Assembly: GCF_024397975.1 (NCBI RefSeq)
Contig: NZ_CP073745.1
Coordinates: forward strand, 427,501-491,500
DNA from: Bacterioplanoides sp. SCSIO 12839
GTDB taxonomy: Bacteria; Pseudomonadota; Gammaproteobacteria; Pseudomonadales; Oceanobacteraceae
DNA length: 64,000 nucleotides
Direction: 5' to 3'
Part shown: positions 19,217 to 29,643 of the stretch, piece by piece
How the letters are laid out: each line of letters opens with the position of its first letter
Position numbering within the stretch: position 1 is the stretch's first letter
The notes under the pieces: model-generated
What the model was told of the DNA's origin: nothing
What the model saw: only the letters and a program-made list of their open reading frames with translations
Databases searched by the model: none
Position numbers and translations under genes: made by a program

Positions 19217-19975
19217 ATGAAAAAATTATTAGGTTTATTGGCTGCTATCGTTCCGGCACTGGCTGTTGCTGGCGGTGGCGCTAACATCCACCTGGATGAA
19301 CATAAGACTGACCTGCACGACAAAGCGTCTCTGCAGCGTGGTGCTCAGGTTTATATGAACTACTGTATGGGCTGTCACTCACTGGAGCATGCACGTTATA
19401 ACCGTGTTGCCCGTGACCTGGATATCCCGGAAGAGCTGATGATGGAGAACCTGGTGTTCCCGGATACTAAAATCGGCTCTCTGATGTCTAACGCGATGCG
19501 TCCGGAAGATGGTAAGACCTGGTTTGGTGCGACACCTCCGGATCTGACTCTGGTTGCTCGTGTTCGTCGTCCAGACTGGCTCTACACTTACCTGCGTAGC
19601 TTCTACGAAGATCCAAGCCGCCCTTGGGGTGTGAATAACTCGGTCTTTAAAGATGTAGGTATGCCGCACGTTCTGGCTGATCTGCAAGGTCGTCAGGTAA
19701 TGGGCACTGCTCAGGTTGCTGTGGGTTATGACACTCTGACAGGCCAGGAAATCACTGAAGAGCAGGACGGTGTTCTGTATCTGGCAGAAGAAGGTACTTT
19801 GTCACCAAAAGAATACGACCGTTTGGTGTTCGACCTGGTGAACTTCCTGACTTATGTTGCTGAACCCATTGCGGTTGAGCGTCAGCGTCTGGGTTGGTGG
19901 GTACTGTTATTCCTGGCAATTTTCTTTGTTCCTGTGTACATGCTGAACAAAGAATTCTGGCGCGATATTAAGTAA
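19217..19975 (+). CDS. petC: Cytochrome c1
   Basis: A 252-residue heme-c subunit of the bc1 complex. It has a signal peptide (MKKLLGLLAAIVPALAVAGG), the heme-binding CMGCH (C50, C53, H54) and a C-terminal membrane anchor (WWVLLFLAIFFVPVYMLNKEFWRDIK). The axial methionine is probably in DVGMPHVL or a nearby Met-containing segment. The bulk lies in the periplasm. It follows petB by two bases and ends at a terminator. Confidence 0.96.
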   Translation: MKKLLGLLAAIVPALAVAGGGANIHLDEHKTDLHDKASLQRGAQVYMNYCMGCHSLEHARYNRVARDLDIPEELMMENLVFPDTKIGSLMSNAMRPEDGKTWFGATPPDLTLVARVRRPDWLYTYLRSFYEDPSRPWGVNNSVFKDVGMPHVLADLQGRQVMGTAQVAVGYDTLTGQEITEEQDGVLYLAEEGTLSPKEYDRLVFDLVNFLTYVAEPIAVERQRLGWWVLLFLAIFFVPVYMLNKEFWRDIK

Positions 19976-19996
19976 TACGCCCCAGTTACGTACCAA

Positions 19997-20034
19997 AGCC
20001 CGGCCGTTTTTGCGGTCGGGCTATTGTTGTTTTT
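19997..20034 (+). terminator. Terminator after petABC
   Basis: AGCCCGGCCG (19997-20006) pairs with CGGTCGGGCT (20013-20022), with one G-T pair, followed by a T-rich tail. Confidence 0.8.
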
Positions 20035-20078
20035 AAAACACCCAAGTTTTTAGGTTTACTGAGAAAAGTGAGGAAAAT

Positions 20079-20705
20079 ATGGGAGTTGTAGCCAAGCGCT
20101 CTTCCATGACGTTTTATTCAGATGCGTCTGATCATTACAGTCACCGCGTACGTATCGTACTGGCGGAAAAAGGGGTAGCCGTAGAAATTCACGATGTGGA
20201 TCCGGACAATAAGCCGGAAGACCTGGCAAGCCTGAACCCGTATAACTCTTTACCAACTCTGGTAGACCGTGATCTGGTGTTGTACGACGCCAACGTGATG
20301 ATGGAATATCTGGATGAGCGTTTCCCTCATCCACCTCTGCTGCCTGTTTATCCGGTTGCACGTGCACAAAGCCGTCTGTGGGTAAACCGCATTGAGAAAG
20401 ACTGGGCTGACCTGATCAAGACCATTCAATGGGGTTCTGATAAAGACGCAGAAGCTGCTCGCAAAGAGCTGACCGAAAGTCTGATGTCGATTACGCCAAT
20501 CTTCACTGAAATGCCGTATTTCATGAGCGAAGACTTCTCGCTGGTTGATTGCTGTGTGGCTCCGATTCTGTGGCGTTTACCGGCACTGGGTATCGAATTA
20601 CCTGAGAAACAGTGCAAGCCATTGCTGAGCTACATGGAGCGCTTGTTCGAGCGTGAATCGTTCCAGGCCAGCTTATCCGAAGCTGAGCGTGAGATGCGCG
20701 ACTGA
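20079..20705 (+). CDS. sspA: Stringent starvation protein A
   Basis: A 208-residue glutathione-transferase-fold protein that binds RNA polymerase and modulates transcription in stationary phase and stress. The N-terminal thioredoxin-like domain has [23 protein letters not shown] and [14 protein letters not shown]. The surface PHPP segment that binds polymerase in characterised SspA proteins is seen at about residues 86-89. AGGAAAAT precedes the ATG. Its stop overlaps the sspB start by one base, the typical operon, and it follows petABC as in pseudomonads. Confidence 0.95.
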   Translation: MGVVAKRSSMTFYSDASDHYSHRVRIVLAEKGVAVEIHDVDPDNKPEDLASLNPYNSLPTLVDRDLVLYDANVMMEYLDERFPHPPLLPVYPVARAQSRLWVNRIEKDWADLIKTIQWGSDKDAEAARKELTESLMSITPIFTEMPYFMSEDFSLVDCCVAPILWRLPALGIELPEKQCKPLLSYMERLFERESFQASLSEAEREMRD

Positions 20706-21142
20706 TGGAACACAGCATGACGCCGAGCCGCCCGTATTTAATGCGGGCGCTGAATGAGTGGATTCTGGATAACCATTGCACGCCGTATGTGCTGGTCGAT
20801 GCGGGGATTCAGGGCGTACAGGTGCCTCAGGATTATGTAAACAACGGGCAGATTGTGCTGAACATCAGCCCGAGTGCGGTTCAGAACCTGCTGATCAATC
20901 AGGATGGCCTGTCATTCAGTGCACGCTTTGGTGGTGTGCCGATGGATGTGTATGTGCCTATTGTTGCTATCCTGGCGATTTACGCCCGGGAGAATGGTCA
21001 AGGTATGGTGTTTGGTTCTGAGGCGGGTGCTCCGGATCCGGATCAGCCACCTGAGCCGCCAGTACCGGATAACCAATCGCCTAAGAATGGTTCTAACCCG
21101 AAAAAAGGCGGTGGCCGTCCGTCGTTAAGCGTGGTGAAGTAG
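20705..21142 (+). CDS. sspB: ClpXP specificity-enhancing factor SspB
   Basis: A 145-residue adaptor that delivers ssrA-tagged proteins to ClpXP. The tag-binding domain shows RPYLMRALNEWILDN, GQIVLNISPSAV and FSARFGGVP, close to E. coli SspB. A flexible proline-rich linker follows (DPDQPPEPPVPDN). The C-terminal RPSLSVVK matches the short tail that binds the ClpX N-domain. It is coupled to sspA by a one-base overlap. Confidence 0.96.
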   Translation: MEHSMTPSRPYLMRALNEWILDNHCTPYVLVDAGIQGVQVPQDYVNNGQIVLNISPSAVQNLLINQDGLSFSARFGGVPMDVYVPIVAILAIYARENGQGMVFGSEAGAPDPDQPPEPPVPDNQSPKNGSNPKKGGGRPSLSVVK

Positions 21143-21180
21143 CGGGCTAAATGAAATAGCTCTTGCAAAGCGCCAAACGT

Positions 21181-21217
21181 AAAAAACGCCAGATGTATTA
21201 ACAGCTGGCGTTTTTTT
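21181..21217. terminator. Bidirectional terminator, sspB / slmA
   Basis: AAAAAACGCCAG (21181-21192) pairs with CTGGCGTTTTTT (21205-21216). T runs on both strands suit the convergent sspB and slmA genes. Confidence 0.88.
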
Positions 21218-21238
21218 ATGTCTGCTGCAGGGTATTTG

Positions 21239-21844
21239 TCAGAGATTTTTTTCGCGCAGTAAATTCGCTTTTACCAGAGGCCATTGCTCATCCCAGTATT
21301 GGGTTGGTTTGGCGGAAAACTCGGTGCGTACATACTGGCGAATCCGGCCTTCTAATAACGCGGTTAATAAATTGGCTTCAGCGCTGACGGTTTGTGTCGG
21401 TACCAGACCTTCACGCATCTCAGCTTCACGCAGAATCTGTTTCAGCTGGGTTTCAATGCGCTCAAAGAACTGCTGAATACGCTGACGTAAGCGGTCGGTT
21501 TCCCCGGCCAGTGCATCGCCCGATAATAAACGACACATTCCCGGATTCTTTTCCGCAAACGTTAGCACCAGCATCAGAGTTTTCTCACAACGCTGATCGG
21601 CGCTGTTGATTTCCTGAAGAATCAGGTTGATGCGGCTGAAGATGGTGTCTTCAATAAAACTGATCAGACCTTCAAACATCTTTGCCTTGCTGGGAAAGTG
21701 GCGATACAGGGCCGCCTCTGAGACGCCAACCGCTTTTGCCAGGTTAGCTGTGGTGATGCGTGCTCCCGGATTAGTTTCCAGCATATGGGCTAGTGCCTGC
21801 AGAATCTGATCGCGGCGGGAAATCTTTTCACTGTTGTCTGTCAT
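21239..21844 (-). CDS. slmA: Nucleoid occlusion factor SlmA
   Basis: A 201-residue TetR-fold DNA-binding protein that blocks FtsZ ring assembly over the nucleoid. It has the TetR helix-turn-helix [20 protein letters not shown] (about residues 33-52) and the SlmA-type [18 protein letters not shown] segment. It follows argB by 15 bases on the same strand, as in many gammaproteobacteria, so is likely co-transcribed with it. Confidence 0.93.
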   Translation of the reverse strand: MTDNSEKISRRDQILQALAHMLETNPGARITTANLAKAVGVSEAALYRHFPSKAKMFEGLISFIEDTIFSRINLILQEINSADQRCEKTLMLVLTFAEKNPGMCRLLSGDALAGETDRLRQRIQQFFERIETQLKQILREAEMREGLVPTQTVSAEANLLTALLEGRIRQYVRTEFSAKPTQYWDEQWPLVKANLLREKNL

Positions 21845-21859
21845 TATCTGTCCTTCGGA

Positions 21860-22798
<939 letters not shown>

Positions 22799-22811
22799 TT
22801 AAGAATAAATA

Positions 22812-22832
22812 AAACCGGCTTATAGCCGGTTT
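22812..22832 (-). terminator. Terminator after algC
   Basis: AAACCGGCT (22812-22820) pairs with AGCCGGTTT (22824-22832). On the minus strand it is followed by TATTTATT, so it ends the coaBC-dut-algC transcript before argB. Confidence 0.75.
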
Positions 22833-22892
22833 CTGATGGTGGCGATTATAGCGTAATCAGACGCTTGAATTCCAGAATAGAGGCCTTTTGAT

Positions 22893-25412
22893 TCAGAAAG
22901 GAACCTGTAATTCCGGCGCATGCAGGGTAAGTGCCTGCTTCATACGTTGTTGAATTTTGATGATTGCCTGTTGATCATTACCAGCAAAGCGTAGGGTTAG
23001 TTTTGGGGTGGTGTTGGAAGGGCGTATCAACCCCCAACCGTCACTGAACTCAATACGTAAGCCGTCGGTGGTGAATACCCGTGCGCCATCCGTCAGTTGC
23101 TGATCCGTCGACAGGGTTTTAAGGATCTCGAACTTGCGGGTGTCGGTTGTGGCAATGGTAATTTCCGGTGTGCTGACATCTTCAGGTAATGCTGCGAATT
23201 GTTCTGCTGCAGAGGTGTTACGGAAGCTGATCAGTTCCAATAAACGCGCGGCGGTGTACAAACCATCATCAAAACCATACCAGCGGTCCTGAATGTAGAA
23301 GTGGCCACTGAATTCGCCGCCGACAATCGCATTGCTGTCTTTCATGCGTTTTTTCATCAGAGAGTGGCCGGTTTTCCACATAGTTGGTCGGCCACCATGG
23401 CGACTGATCAACGGCGCTAAGTGGCGCGATGACTTCACATCATAAATAACATCCCGCCCGGGGTTACGCGGCAGAATATCTTCAATTAATAGCATTAATA
23501 ACCGATCTGGCCAGATGATTTTTCCCTGATTGTCGACCAATGCGACACGATCGCCATCTCCATCAAACGCCAGCCCAAGGTCGGCTTGTTGTTCGACAAC
23601 GGCTTTTTGAAGATCGGCCAGGTTGTGCGGCTGACTGGGGTCTGGGTGGTGATTCGGAAAATTGCCATCGACGTCACAGTACAGCGCGGTGCAATCAATA
23701 TTCAGCATTTCCATAAGTTGTTTTGCCGCCGGGCCAGCAATGCCGTTGCCCGCATCAATCACGACCTTCAGATCACGGTTGATTTGCACATCGCCTTCAA
23801 TCCGGTCCAGATAATCCTGTTCCAGGTTGCGGCTTTCATTGCTGCCTTCACCTGATGCCAGGTCATTACGAGCGATGCGGTGGTACAGCACCATTAATTC
23901 GTCCTGAGCCAGTGTTTGTCGATCAATCACTATCTTCAGGCCGTTAAATTCAGATGGGTTATGGCTACCGGTGATCACAACACCGCAGGATGTGTCCAGT
24001 TCATGTGTGGCAAAGTACAACAGCCCGGTTGGTTGCGCGCCTAACAGGATGGTGTCACAGCCACTTTGATTGATGCCGCGTTGTAGTGTTTCTGCCAGTT
24101 CAGGGCTGGATGGGCGACCATCCCAGGCAATACTGATCTTGTTAAAGCCTCGTTTTTGCACTTCTGTTCCGAGTGAGCGACCAATCCAGTACACCACATC
24201 GACAGTCAGGTCCTGGCCAACAATGCCGCGGATATCATAGGCACGGAAAATCGTCTGAGATATTTCTGGCTTCTGGCCATGATTGTCACTGACTTCTTCG
24301 ACTTCCATGCCGGGTATGGTCTGGGCGTTTGAGTTTTCAGTGAGAGAGTTAACGGCTCGTTTGTTGCCTGTTTTGACTCTGGGTTGTTCGAGGGAAATGT
24401 CCTGTTTTTCTCGTGTGGAGCTCTGTGATTCATCTGAGGAACTGGCAGTGTGAGCGGTTTTTAACAGGTGCTCCATATGTTGGGCAATATCGTGAAACAG
24501 TTGTAGCGAAAATTGAGGAAACTGGTTTTCTCCCTTGCGGCTGAGTGTACGGACATAAGTCAGTAACTTGAGTTGGTTTTGCTGAACCATTTTTTTCTGG
24601 AGAAAAACGATAATGAATAAGCCCGTCAGAGTCAGGACCAGCACAACAATCCATGAAGTTGCCAGTGGCAGCAACTCAAGTTGTGGGCGCTCATTAGCAG
24701 GGATGTAGGTCAGGTACCAGAAGTCATTAATGGACTCAGTCACGGCAGCGCCGGTTTTCTCACTGGCCCGACCCAGGCGGAAAATCTCAAAGCCTTTGCT
24801 TTTGTCTTCATCAATGTATTGGTTAACGACCACTTCACCCAGCAAACTGCTGGTCCCGGATTGAAATTGTTTCAGCCAGTCAACGCCATACTCTACTAAT
24901 AACACCCCAGCGATCTTGCCCTGACTGTTATGAATAGCGGAGGCCCAGAAGAACTGCTGTTTCTGGTTGCGCATCACCGCTTCCAGATTCATTTTATTGC
25001 CACGTAAGGTGCGGGTAACGACCTGTTGAACGGCGAATCCCATAGACGCTTGCAGCCCCATCGCATCATTACGCTTTAACAGATGAATGCGCGTAGCGCC
25101 GGGCATAAATTGCTTTAATGTTGCTTTCCAGGACGGGTCTCCGGATTCCAGGGCCGCCAGAGTTTTTGGGTGGCGACTCGCGGCATTTTGCAGGCGTTGA
25201 GTGTCGTTGAGCTGAGTTTTCAGTGAGTGGGACATTTGCCCGGCCATGGCTTTGGCAAACGCATGGTCGACTTCGGATTGAGTAAAAAGGTTAACCTGAA
25301 GGCTTTGAAAGGCCAGTCCGCCGGATATAAACAATAATGCCAACCAAATAGTAATACGGCTGTACATTACAATGGTGCCTTTGGGGCGGCGAACTTCGGT
25401 CGTCATGGGCAT
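22893..25412 (-). CDS. algC: Phosphomannomutase/phosphoglucomutase with N-terminal membrane sensor-like region
   Basis: Interconverts mannose and glucose 1- and 6-phosphates for exopolysaccharide and lipopolysaccharide precursors. The C-terminal enzyme (about residues 385-839) starts at FRAYDIRGIVG and carries the phosphoserine loop TGSHNPSEFNG, metal-binding DGDGDR, sugar-binding GGEFSGH and phosphate-binding RPSNTTPKLTLRF. The N-terminal 380 residues have two membrane helices (about 18-38 and 250-272) around a periplasmic domain of about 210 residues, then a polar linker. This long form is known from pseudomonads, where its N-terminal role is unclear. It is last in the coaBC-dut-algC run. 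Confidence 0.93.
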   Translation of the reverse strand: MPMTTEVRRPKGTIVMYSRITIWLALLFISGGLAFQSLQVNLFTQSEVDHAFAKAMAGQMSHSLKTQLNDTQRLQNAASRHPKTLAALESGDPSWKATLKQFMPGATRIHLLKRNDAMGLQASMGFAVQQVVTRTLRGNKMNLEAVMRNQKQQFFWASAIHNSQGKIAGVLLVEYGVDWLKQFQSGTSSLLGEVVVNQYIDEDKSKGFEIFRLGRASEKTGAAVTESINDFWYLTYIPANERPQLELLPLATSWIVVLVLTLTGLFIIVFLQKKMVQQNQLKLLTYVRTLSRKGENQFPQFSLQLFHDIAQHMEHLLKTAHTASSSDESQSSTREKQDISLEQPRVKTGNKRAVNSLTENSNAQTIPGMEVEEVSDNHGQKPEISQTIFRAYDIRGIVGQDLTVDVVYWIGRSLGTEVQKRGFNKISIAWDGRPSSPELAETLQRGINQSGCDTILLGAQPTGLLYFATHELDTSCGVVITGSHNPSEFNGLKIVIDRQTLAQDELMVLYHRIARNDLASGEGSNESRNLEQDYLDRIEGDVQINRDLKVVIDAGNGIAGPAAKQLMEMLNIDCTALYCDVDGNFPNHHPDPSQPHNLADLQKAVVEQQADLGLAFDGDGDRVALVDNQGKIIWPDRLLMLLIEDILPRNPGRDVIYDVKSSRHLAPLISRHGGRPTMWKTGHSLMKKRMKDSNAIVGGEFSGHFYIQDRWYGFDDGLYTAARLLELISFRNTSAAEQFAALPEDVSTPEITIATTDTRKFEILKTLSTDQQLTDGARVFTTDGLRIEFSDGWGLIRPSNTTPKLTLRFAGNDQQAIIKIQQRMKQALTLHAPELQVPF

Positions 25413-25474
25413 CCCTTCTGATCATTATTTTTTATCGATGGCGATCAGGCGCATGGCACCTGATCTGACTTATA

Positions 25475-25930
25475 TTATTGGCGTCCGGAATGACCAAAGC
25501 CACCGCTGCCACGTTCAGTTTCTGTGAACTCGGTGACAATATCAAACTCTGCTTGTACAACAGGAACCAACACTAACTGAGCCAGACGTTCACCTATTTC
25601 AATCGTGAAGCTGTCTTTGCCACGATTCCAGCAGCTGACCATGAGTTCACCCTGGTAATCGGAGTCGATTAAGCCCACCAGATTACCCAGCACAATGCCA
25701 TGTTTATGGCCCAGACCTGAGCGTGGCAAAATCATCGCAGCTAATGACGGGTCTTCAATAAAAATCGATAAACCCGTACGGATCAGCTGAGTTTCACCAG
25801 GATGCAGCGTCAGTGGTGCATCCAGACAGGCACGCAGATCCAGTCCTGCGGAGCCGCTGGTCGCGTATTCTGGCATTGGAATTTCGTTGCCAATTCGGTC
25901 GTCGAGAATTCTGACTTGTAATGTTTGCAT
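25475..25930 (-). CDS. dut: dUTP diphosphatase
   Basis: Hydrolyses dUTP to dUMP, keeping uracil out of DNA and feeding thymidylate synthesis. All five motifs of the trimeric enzyme are visible: [35 protein letters not shown] and the C-terminal [10 protein letters not shown] that closes over the active site. At 151 residues it is complete. It lies 49 bases after coaBC on the same strand. Confidence 0.97.
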   Translation of the reverse strand: MQTLQVRILDDRIGNEIPMPEYATSGSAGLDLRACLDAPLTLHPGETQLIRTGLSIFIEDPSLAAMILPRSGLGHKHGIVLGNLVGLIDSDYQGELMVSCWNRGKDSFTIEIGERLAQLVLVPVVQAEFDIVTEFTETERGSGGFGHSGRQ

Positions 25931-25979
25931 AGAATTAATCTTATGTATGGCTGTTATAAATATCGGGTTGTAGGAAAAA

Positions 25980-27212
25980 TTATCCGGCCGGATGTTGTTG
26001 GCTTTCCTGATAACGCATTGCGATCAGCTCAATCAGCTGGCGTGCCATTGTGTGTTTGCTCATCGAGTCAAACGACTGTTGCCCTTCCTGCCAGATAGCC
26101 GTTGCCGCATTATTGTCACTATTGAAACCAATGTCTTCACGAGAAACATCATTGGCCACAATCATATCCAGGTTCTTATTCGTCAGCTTGCCTCTGGCAT
26201 AGTCTTCAACCGCTTGAGTCTCTGCGGCAAAGCCCACTGTGAAAGGGCGTTGCTCGTGATGCGCCACGGTGGCAACGACATCCGGATTTTTAATCATGGT
26301 GATGTCTATCTGATCACCGGATTTTTTAATTTTCTGATTAGCAACCGTTAATGGACGATAATCGGCTACGGCTGCAGCGGCGATAAAGACCTGGCATTCT
26401 CCCATTTGGGCAAGGGCTTCATCCAGCATGTCTCGAGCGCTGTTGATTTGTTTCAGGGTAATGCGTTCGGGAGCGGGCAAATTTACTGGACCGGAGATTA
26501 AGGTCACTCTGGCTCCGGCGTCGCGGGCCGCTTCAGCAATGGCGTAACCCATTTTGCCGGAACTGTGATTGCTGATATAGCGCACCGGGTCGATTGCTTC
26601 ACGGGTTGGTCCGGCGGTGACCACCAGATTAATGCCCGCCAGCAAACCCGTTTCAAACAAATCGGCACAGCTGGCTGCAATCACCTCCGGGTCGAGCATG
26701 CGTCCCGGGCCGACATCACCACAGGCTTGTTCGCCGGCATCAGGCCCGAAAACATGGAAGTTCTTGCCTTTGATATCAATCAGTCGCTGTAAATTCTGCT
26801 GCGTTGTGCCGTCCTTCCACATGGCCTGATTCATTGCCGGTGCAATCGCCAGAGGTGCTTCCGTTGCAAGACAAATGGTGGTTAATAAGTCATCCCCCAG
26901 GCCTTGCGATAAACGGGCAAGAAAGTTAGCGGAGGCGGGGGCAACCAATAACAGATCAGCCCATTTGGCGAGCTCAATATGGCCCATGCCGGCTTCTGCT
27001 TCCGGATCCAGTAGCGCGTGATGTACCGGGTTGCCGGATAACGCCTGCAGCGTTAATGGAGTAATGAACTCCATGGCGCCCTTGGTCATCACGACACGAA
27101 CATCGGCTCCGGCTTTTTTCAGGTGGCGAACCAGTTCGGCCGATTTGTAGGCAGCAATGCCGCCAGTGATGCCCAGTAAAATGCGCTTATTGGTCAGTTG
27201 TTGCATAGTCAT
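25980..27212 (-). CDS. coaBC: Bifunctional phosphopantothenoylcysteine decarboxylase / phosphopantothenate-cysteine ligase
   Basis: Carries out two consecutive steps of coenzyme A synthesis. The N-terminal flavoprotein (CoaC) shows [18 protein letters not shown], the active-site His region [18 protein letters not shown] and the catalytic [10 protein letters not shown]. The C-terminal CoaB domain shows [20 protein letters not shown] and IKKSG. At 410 residues it has the normal length. The start could be the ATG at 27212 or 27206 (MQQLTNKRI). It is divergent from radC across about 61 bases. Confidence 0.96.
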   Translation of the reverse strand: MTMQQLTNKRILLGITGGIAAYKSAELVRHLKKAGADVRVVMTKGAMEFITPLTLQALSGNPVHHALLDPEAEAGMGHIELAKWADLLLVAPASANFLARLSQGLGDDLLTTICLATEAPLAIAPAMNQAMWKDGTTQQNLQRLIDIKGKNFHVFGPDAGEQACGDVGPGRMLDPEVIAASCADLFETGLLAGINLVVTAGPTREAIDPVRYISNHSSGKMGYAIAEAARDAGARVTLISGPVNLPAPERITLKQINSARDMLDEALAQMGECQVFIAAAAVADYRPLTVANQKIKKSGDQIDITMIKNPDVVATVAHHEQRPFTVGFAAETQAVEDYARGKLTNKNLDMIVANDVSREDIGFNSDNNAATAIWQEGQQSFDSMSKHTMARQLIELIAMRYQESQQHPAG

Positions 27213-27273
27213 TCGGGTGCTGTTAAGAATGGTGTTGAGTATATATCAGTCAGCGACCTACAGGGAGGTGGGG

Positions 27274-27948
27274 ATGTCGATTAGTGAATGGCCAGCTATG
27301 GAGCGGCCCAGAGAGAAACTGCTGGCACAAGGACCACGGGTGTTATCCGATGCTGAGCTGTTGGCCATCTTTCTGCGTACCGGTGTCACTGGTAAAAGTG
27401 CCGTGGACCTGTCGCGTGAATTATTAGCCGATTTCGGCAGCTTACGGGCGTTATTGACGGCGGATCAGGCAACGTTTTGTCGTCGTCCTGGCCTTGGCAG
27501 CGCGAAGTTTGCTCAACTCCAGGCCGTGTTGGAAATGGCTAAGCGCCATTTGGCCCAGGAGCTTGAGCGCAGTGATGCCCTGACCAGTCCTCAGTTAACC
27601 CAGCGTTATTTGTTATCTCAGTTACGTGATCGTAGTCATGAGGTTTTCGCTTGTTTGTTTTTGGACAACCAGCATCGGGTGATTCGTTATCAGGAGTTGT
27701 TTTACGGTACATTGGACGGTGCGGCGGTTTATCCCAGAGAAGTGGTTAAGCAGGCGTTAGCACTAAATGCCGCAGCGGTGATTCTGGCGCACAACCATCC
27801 GTCTGGTATTGCTGAGCCGAGTCAGTCTGATAAAGCCATTACCGAGCGTTTACAGCAAGCGTTAGGATTGATGGATATTCGGGTGTTGGATCATCTGGTT
27901 GTTGGTGATGGCTATTGTGTGTCGTTTGCCGAACGTGGTTGGATTTAG
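27274..27948 (+). CDS. radC: RadC/JAB-domain protein
   Basis: A 224-residue member of the RadC family. It has an N-terminal helix-hairpin-helix segment ([20 protein letters not shown]) and a C-terminal JAB/MPN domain with the metal-binding HNHPSG and a following D. Despite the name, a role in DNA repair has been questioned and the physiological function is unsettled. The start is ATG 27274, with GGAGGTGGGG just upstream; a longer in-frame frame overlaps divergent coaBC. Placement before rpmB is conserved in pseudomonads. Confidence 0.93.
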   Translation: MSISEWPAMERPREKLLAQGPRVLSDAELLAIFLRTGVTGKSAVDLSRELLADFGSLRALLTADQATFCRRPGLGSAKFAQLQAVLEMAKRHLAQELERSDALTSPQLTQRYLLSQLRDRSHEVFACLFLDNQHRVIRYQELFYGTLDGAAVYPREVVKQALALNAAAVILAHNHPSGIAEPSQSDKAITERLQQALGLMDIRVLDHLVVGDGYCVSFAERGWI

Positions 27949-28009
27949 TCATAAAGCCGAGTGGAATTCGGCCAAAACGTCGAAAAAGCATCCAAAATAA
28001 CGCTTTCAC

Positions 28010-28038
28010 TTGCCTGGTGAGGATCCTTTTGGTATAAA
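28010..28038 (+). promoter_or_regulatory. Candidate rpmB-rpmG promoter
   Basis: TTGCCT (28010-28015), 17-base spacer, TATAAA (28033-28038), about 110 bases before rpmB. The long leader has no other obvious function. Confidence 0.6.
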
Positions 28039-28149
28039 GCGCAACTCTTTTCAGCCAGGGCATTTGTCTGAAGCCAAATTTTGGCCGACTCGCCCACGGT
28101 TGTAACGAATTTTTCATTTGTTCGATACAGTTAAATCGGGGCTAAATCA

Positions 28150-28386
28150 ATGTCTAAGGTTTGTCAGGTTACAGGTAAGCGTCCTGTAACAGGGAACAAC
28201 GTTTCCCACTCAAACATCAAAACTAAGCGCCGTTTTCTGCCTAACTTGCAGTACCACCGCTTCTGGGTAGAGAGCGAAAAGCGTTTCGTACGTCTGCGTG
28301 TAACCACTAAAGGCATGCGCATCATCGATAAGAAAGGTATCGATGCTGTTCTGGCCGAAATCCGCGCTCGCGGTGAGAAAGTTTAA
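28150..28386 (+). CDS. rpmB: 50S ribosomal protein L28
   Basis: A 78-residue large-subunit protein. It starts [20 protein letters not shown] and contains [14 protein letters not shown] and [15 protein letters not shown], standard L28 features. The N-terminal zinc cysteines of some L28 forms are reduced to a single C5. It lies 11 bases before rpmG, the universal L28-L33 pair. Confidence 0.97.
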   Translation: MSKVCQVTGKRPVTGNNVSHSNIKTKRRFLPNLQYHRFWVESEKRFVRLRVTTKGMRIIDKKGIDAVLAEIRARGEKV

Positions 28387-28397
28387 GGAGGCCTGTT

Positions 28398-28556
28398 ATG
28401 CCACGTGATAAGATTCGTCTGGTTTCAAGTGCCGGTACTGGCCACTTCTACACTACAGACAAAAACAAGCGCACTATGCCTGAGAAAATGGAGATCAAAA
28501 AATTTGATCCAACCATTCGCAAGCACGTAATGTACAAAGAAGCTAAAATTAAGTAA
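28398..28556 (+). CDS. rpmG: 50S ribosomal protein L33
   Basis: A 52-residue large-subunit protein starting [20 protein letters not shown] and ending [17 protein letters not shown]. It lacks the CxxC zinc pairs, so it is the zinc-free L33 type. A strong GGAGG precedes the ATG. It is followed by a terminator. Confidence 0.97.
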   Translation: MPRDKIRLVSSAGTGHFYTTDKNKRTMPEKMEIKKFDPTIRKHVMYKEAKIK

Positions 28557-28573
28557 GTTTCTTTATACTGCGC

Positions 28574-28602
28574 AAAAAACCCGGCCTTGGTCGGGTTTTT
28601 TT
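28574..28602 (+). terminator. Terminator after rpmG
   Basis: AAAAACCCG (28575-28583) pairs with CGGGTTTTT (28592-28600), followed by T residues. Confidence 0.85.
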
Positions 28603-28631
28603 ATGTCTGAGATTTTTGATTAGGGTGGGTT

Positions 28632-29444
28632 ATGCCTGAGTTACCAGAGGTTGAAACAACACTGCGGGGGATTGAACCCTGGTTAGAAAACACCGTCATT
28701 GAGCAGGTTATCGTCCGTCAGCCTAAATTGCGCTGGCCGGTAGAGAAGTCTGTTCAGTTGTTGCAAGGGCAGCCAATTCGTAAGCTTAGCCGCCGGGCAA
28801 AGTATATTCTGGTGGAAACCGATGTTGGTACTGCGATCTGGCACTTGGGGATGTCGGGTTCTTTGCGCCTGGTTGACGATGATGAACCGGTCGCAAAGCA
28901 TGATCACATCGATTGGTTGCTATCGAATGGCAAAATCCTGCGCTATCACGACCCGCGACGTTTTGGTGCCTTGTTATGGCAGGCACCGGATGCCACCGAA
29001 AGTGAGCATCTGGATCACCTCGGGCCAGAGCCCTTGTCGGATGCGTTTGATGTGGATTATTTGTTTCAACGCAGTCGCAAAAAAACTCAGGCCATTAAGC
29101 AGTTTATTATGGACGGTAAAGTGGTTGTAGGCGTGGGGAATATCTACGCCAATGAAAGCCTGTTTATGGCAGGTATTCGCCCCACGCTGGCGGCAGGTAA
29201 GGTGAGCAAAGCCCGTTATGACAAGCTGGTGGCTTGTATCAAGCTGGTTCTGGAGCAGGCGATTGCTCAGGGTGGCACCACGCTGAAAGATTTTGTTGGT
29301 GGCGATGGTAAGCCGGGCTACTTTGCTCAGGAGTTATTGGTCTATGGCCGTGGCGGTGAACCCTGTTTGCATTGTGGTTCGGCACTGAAAGAAATTCGCC
29401 AGGGACAACGTGCAACGGTTTATTGCTCTAAGTGCCAACGCTGA
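28632..29444 (+). CDS. mutM: Formamidopyrimidine-DNA glycosylase
   Basis: Removes 8-oxoguanine and formamidopyrimidines from DNA and nicks the abasic site. The catalytic N-terminus is (M)[17 protein letters not shown], with P2 and E3 as active-site residues. The helix-two-turn-helix region shows [14 protein letters not shown]. The C-terminal zinc finger is [26 protein letters not shown], with all four cysteines. At 270 residues it is full length. Its last codons and stop form the first copy of a 21-bp tandem repeat. Confidence 0.97.
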   Translation: MPELPEVETTLRGIEPWLENTVIEQVIVRQPKLRWPVEKSVQLLQGQPIRKLSRRAKYILVETDVGTAIWHLGMSGSLRLVDDDEPVAKHDHIDWLLSNGKILRYHDPRRFGALLWQAPDATESEHLDHLGPEPLSDAFDVDYLFQRSRKKTQAIKQFIMDGKVVVGVGNIYANESLFMAGIRPTLAAGKVSKARYDKLVACIKLVLEQAIAQGGTTLKDFVGGDGKPGYFAQELLVYGRGGEPCLHCGSALKEIRQGQRATVYCSKCQR

Positions 29445-29508
29445 CGACCTAAGTGTCAGCGTTGACGACCTAAGTGTCAGCGTTGACGACCTAAGCGCCA
29501 ACGCTAAG
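29430..29508 (+). repeat. 21-bp tandem repeat spanning the mutM stop codon
   Basis: Copies lie at 29430-29450, 29451-29471 and 29472-29492, plus a partial fourth from 29493. The unit is AAGTGYCARCGYTGACGACCT. The first copy encodes the end of MutM (K-C-Q-R-stop). Because 21 is a multiple of three, each later copy repeats K-C-Q-R-stop in the same frame, with TGA in copies 1-3 and TAA in copy 4. Confidence 0.9.
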
Positions 29509-29643
29509 CAATTTTGCTTACTGGTTACCGAGCGGCCGTATTTTTTGTGGAACGATCAGCATCTCTAAGCCGGAGTCGTGACGCACGCTGAACAGGCTGC
29601 TATAGTCGAGCAATATTGCCTATCAAAAATAAGAGGATGAAAG

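Noticed and set aside
29430-29508. CRISPR-like array after mutM
   Set aside because: The repeats are directly adjacent with no spacers and include coding sequence; it is a simple tandem repeat.
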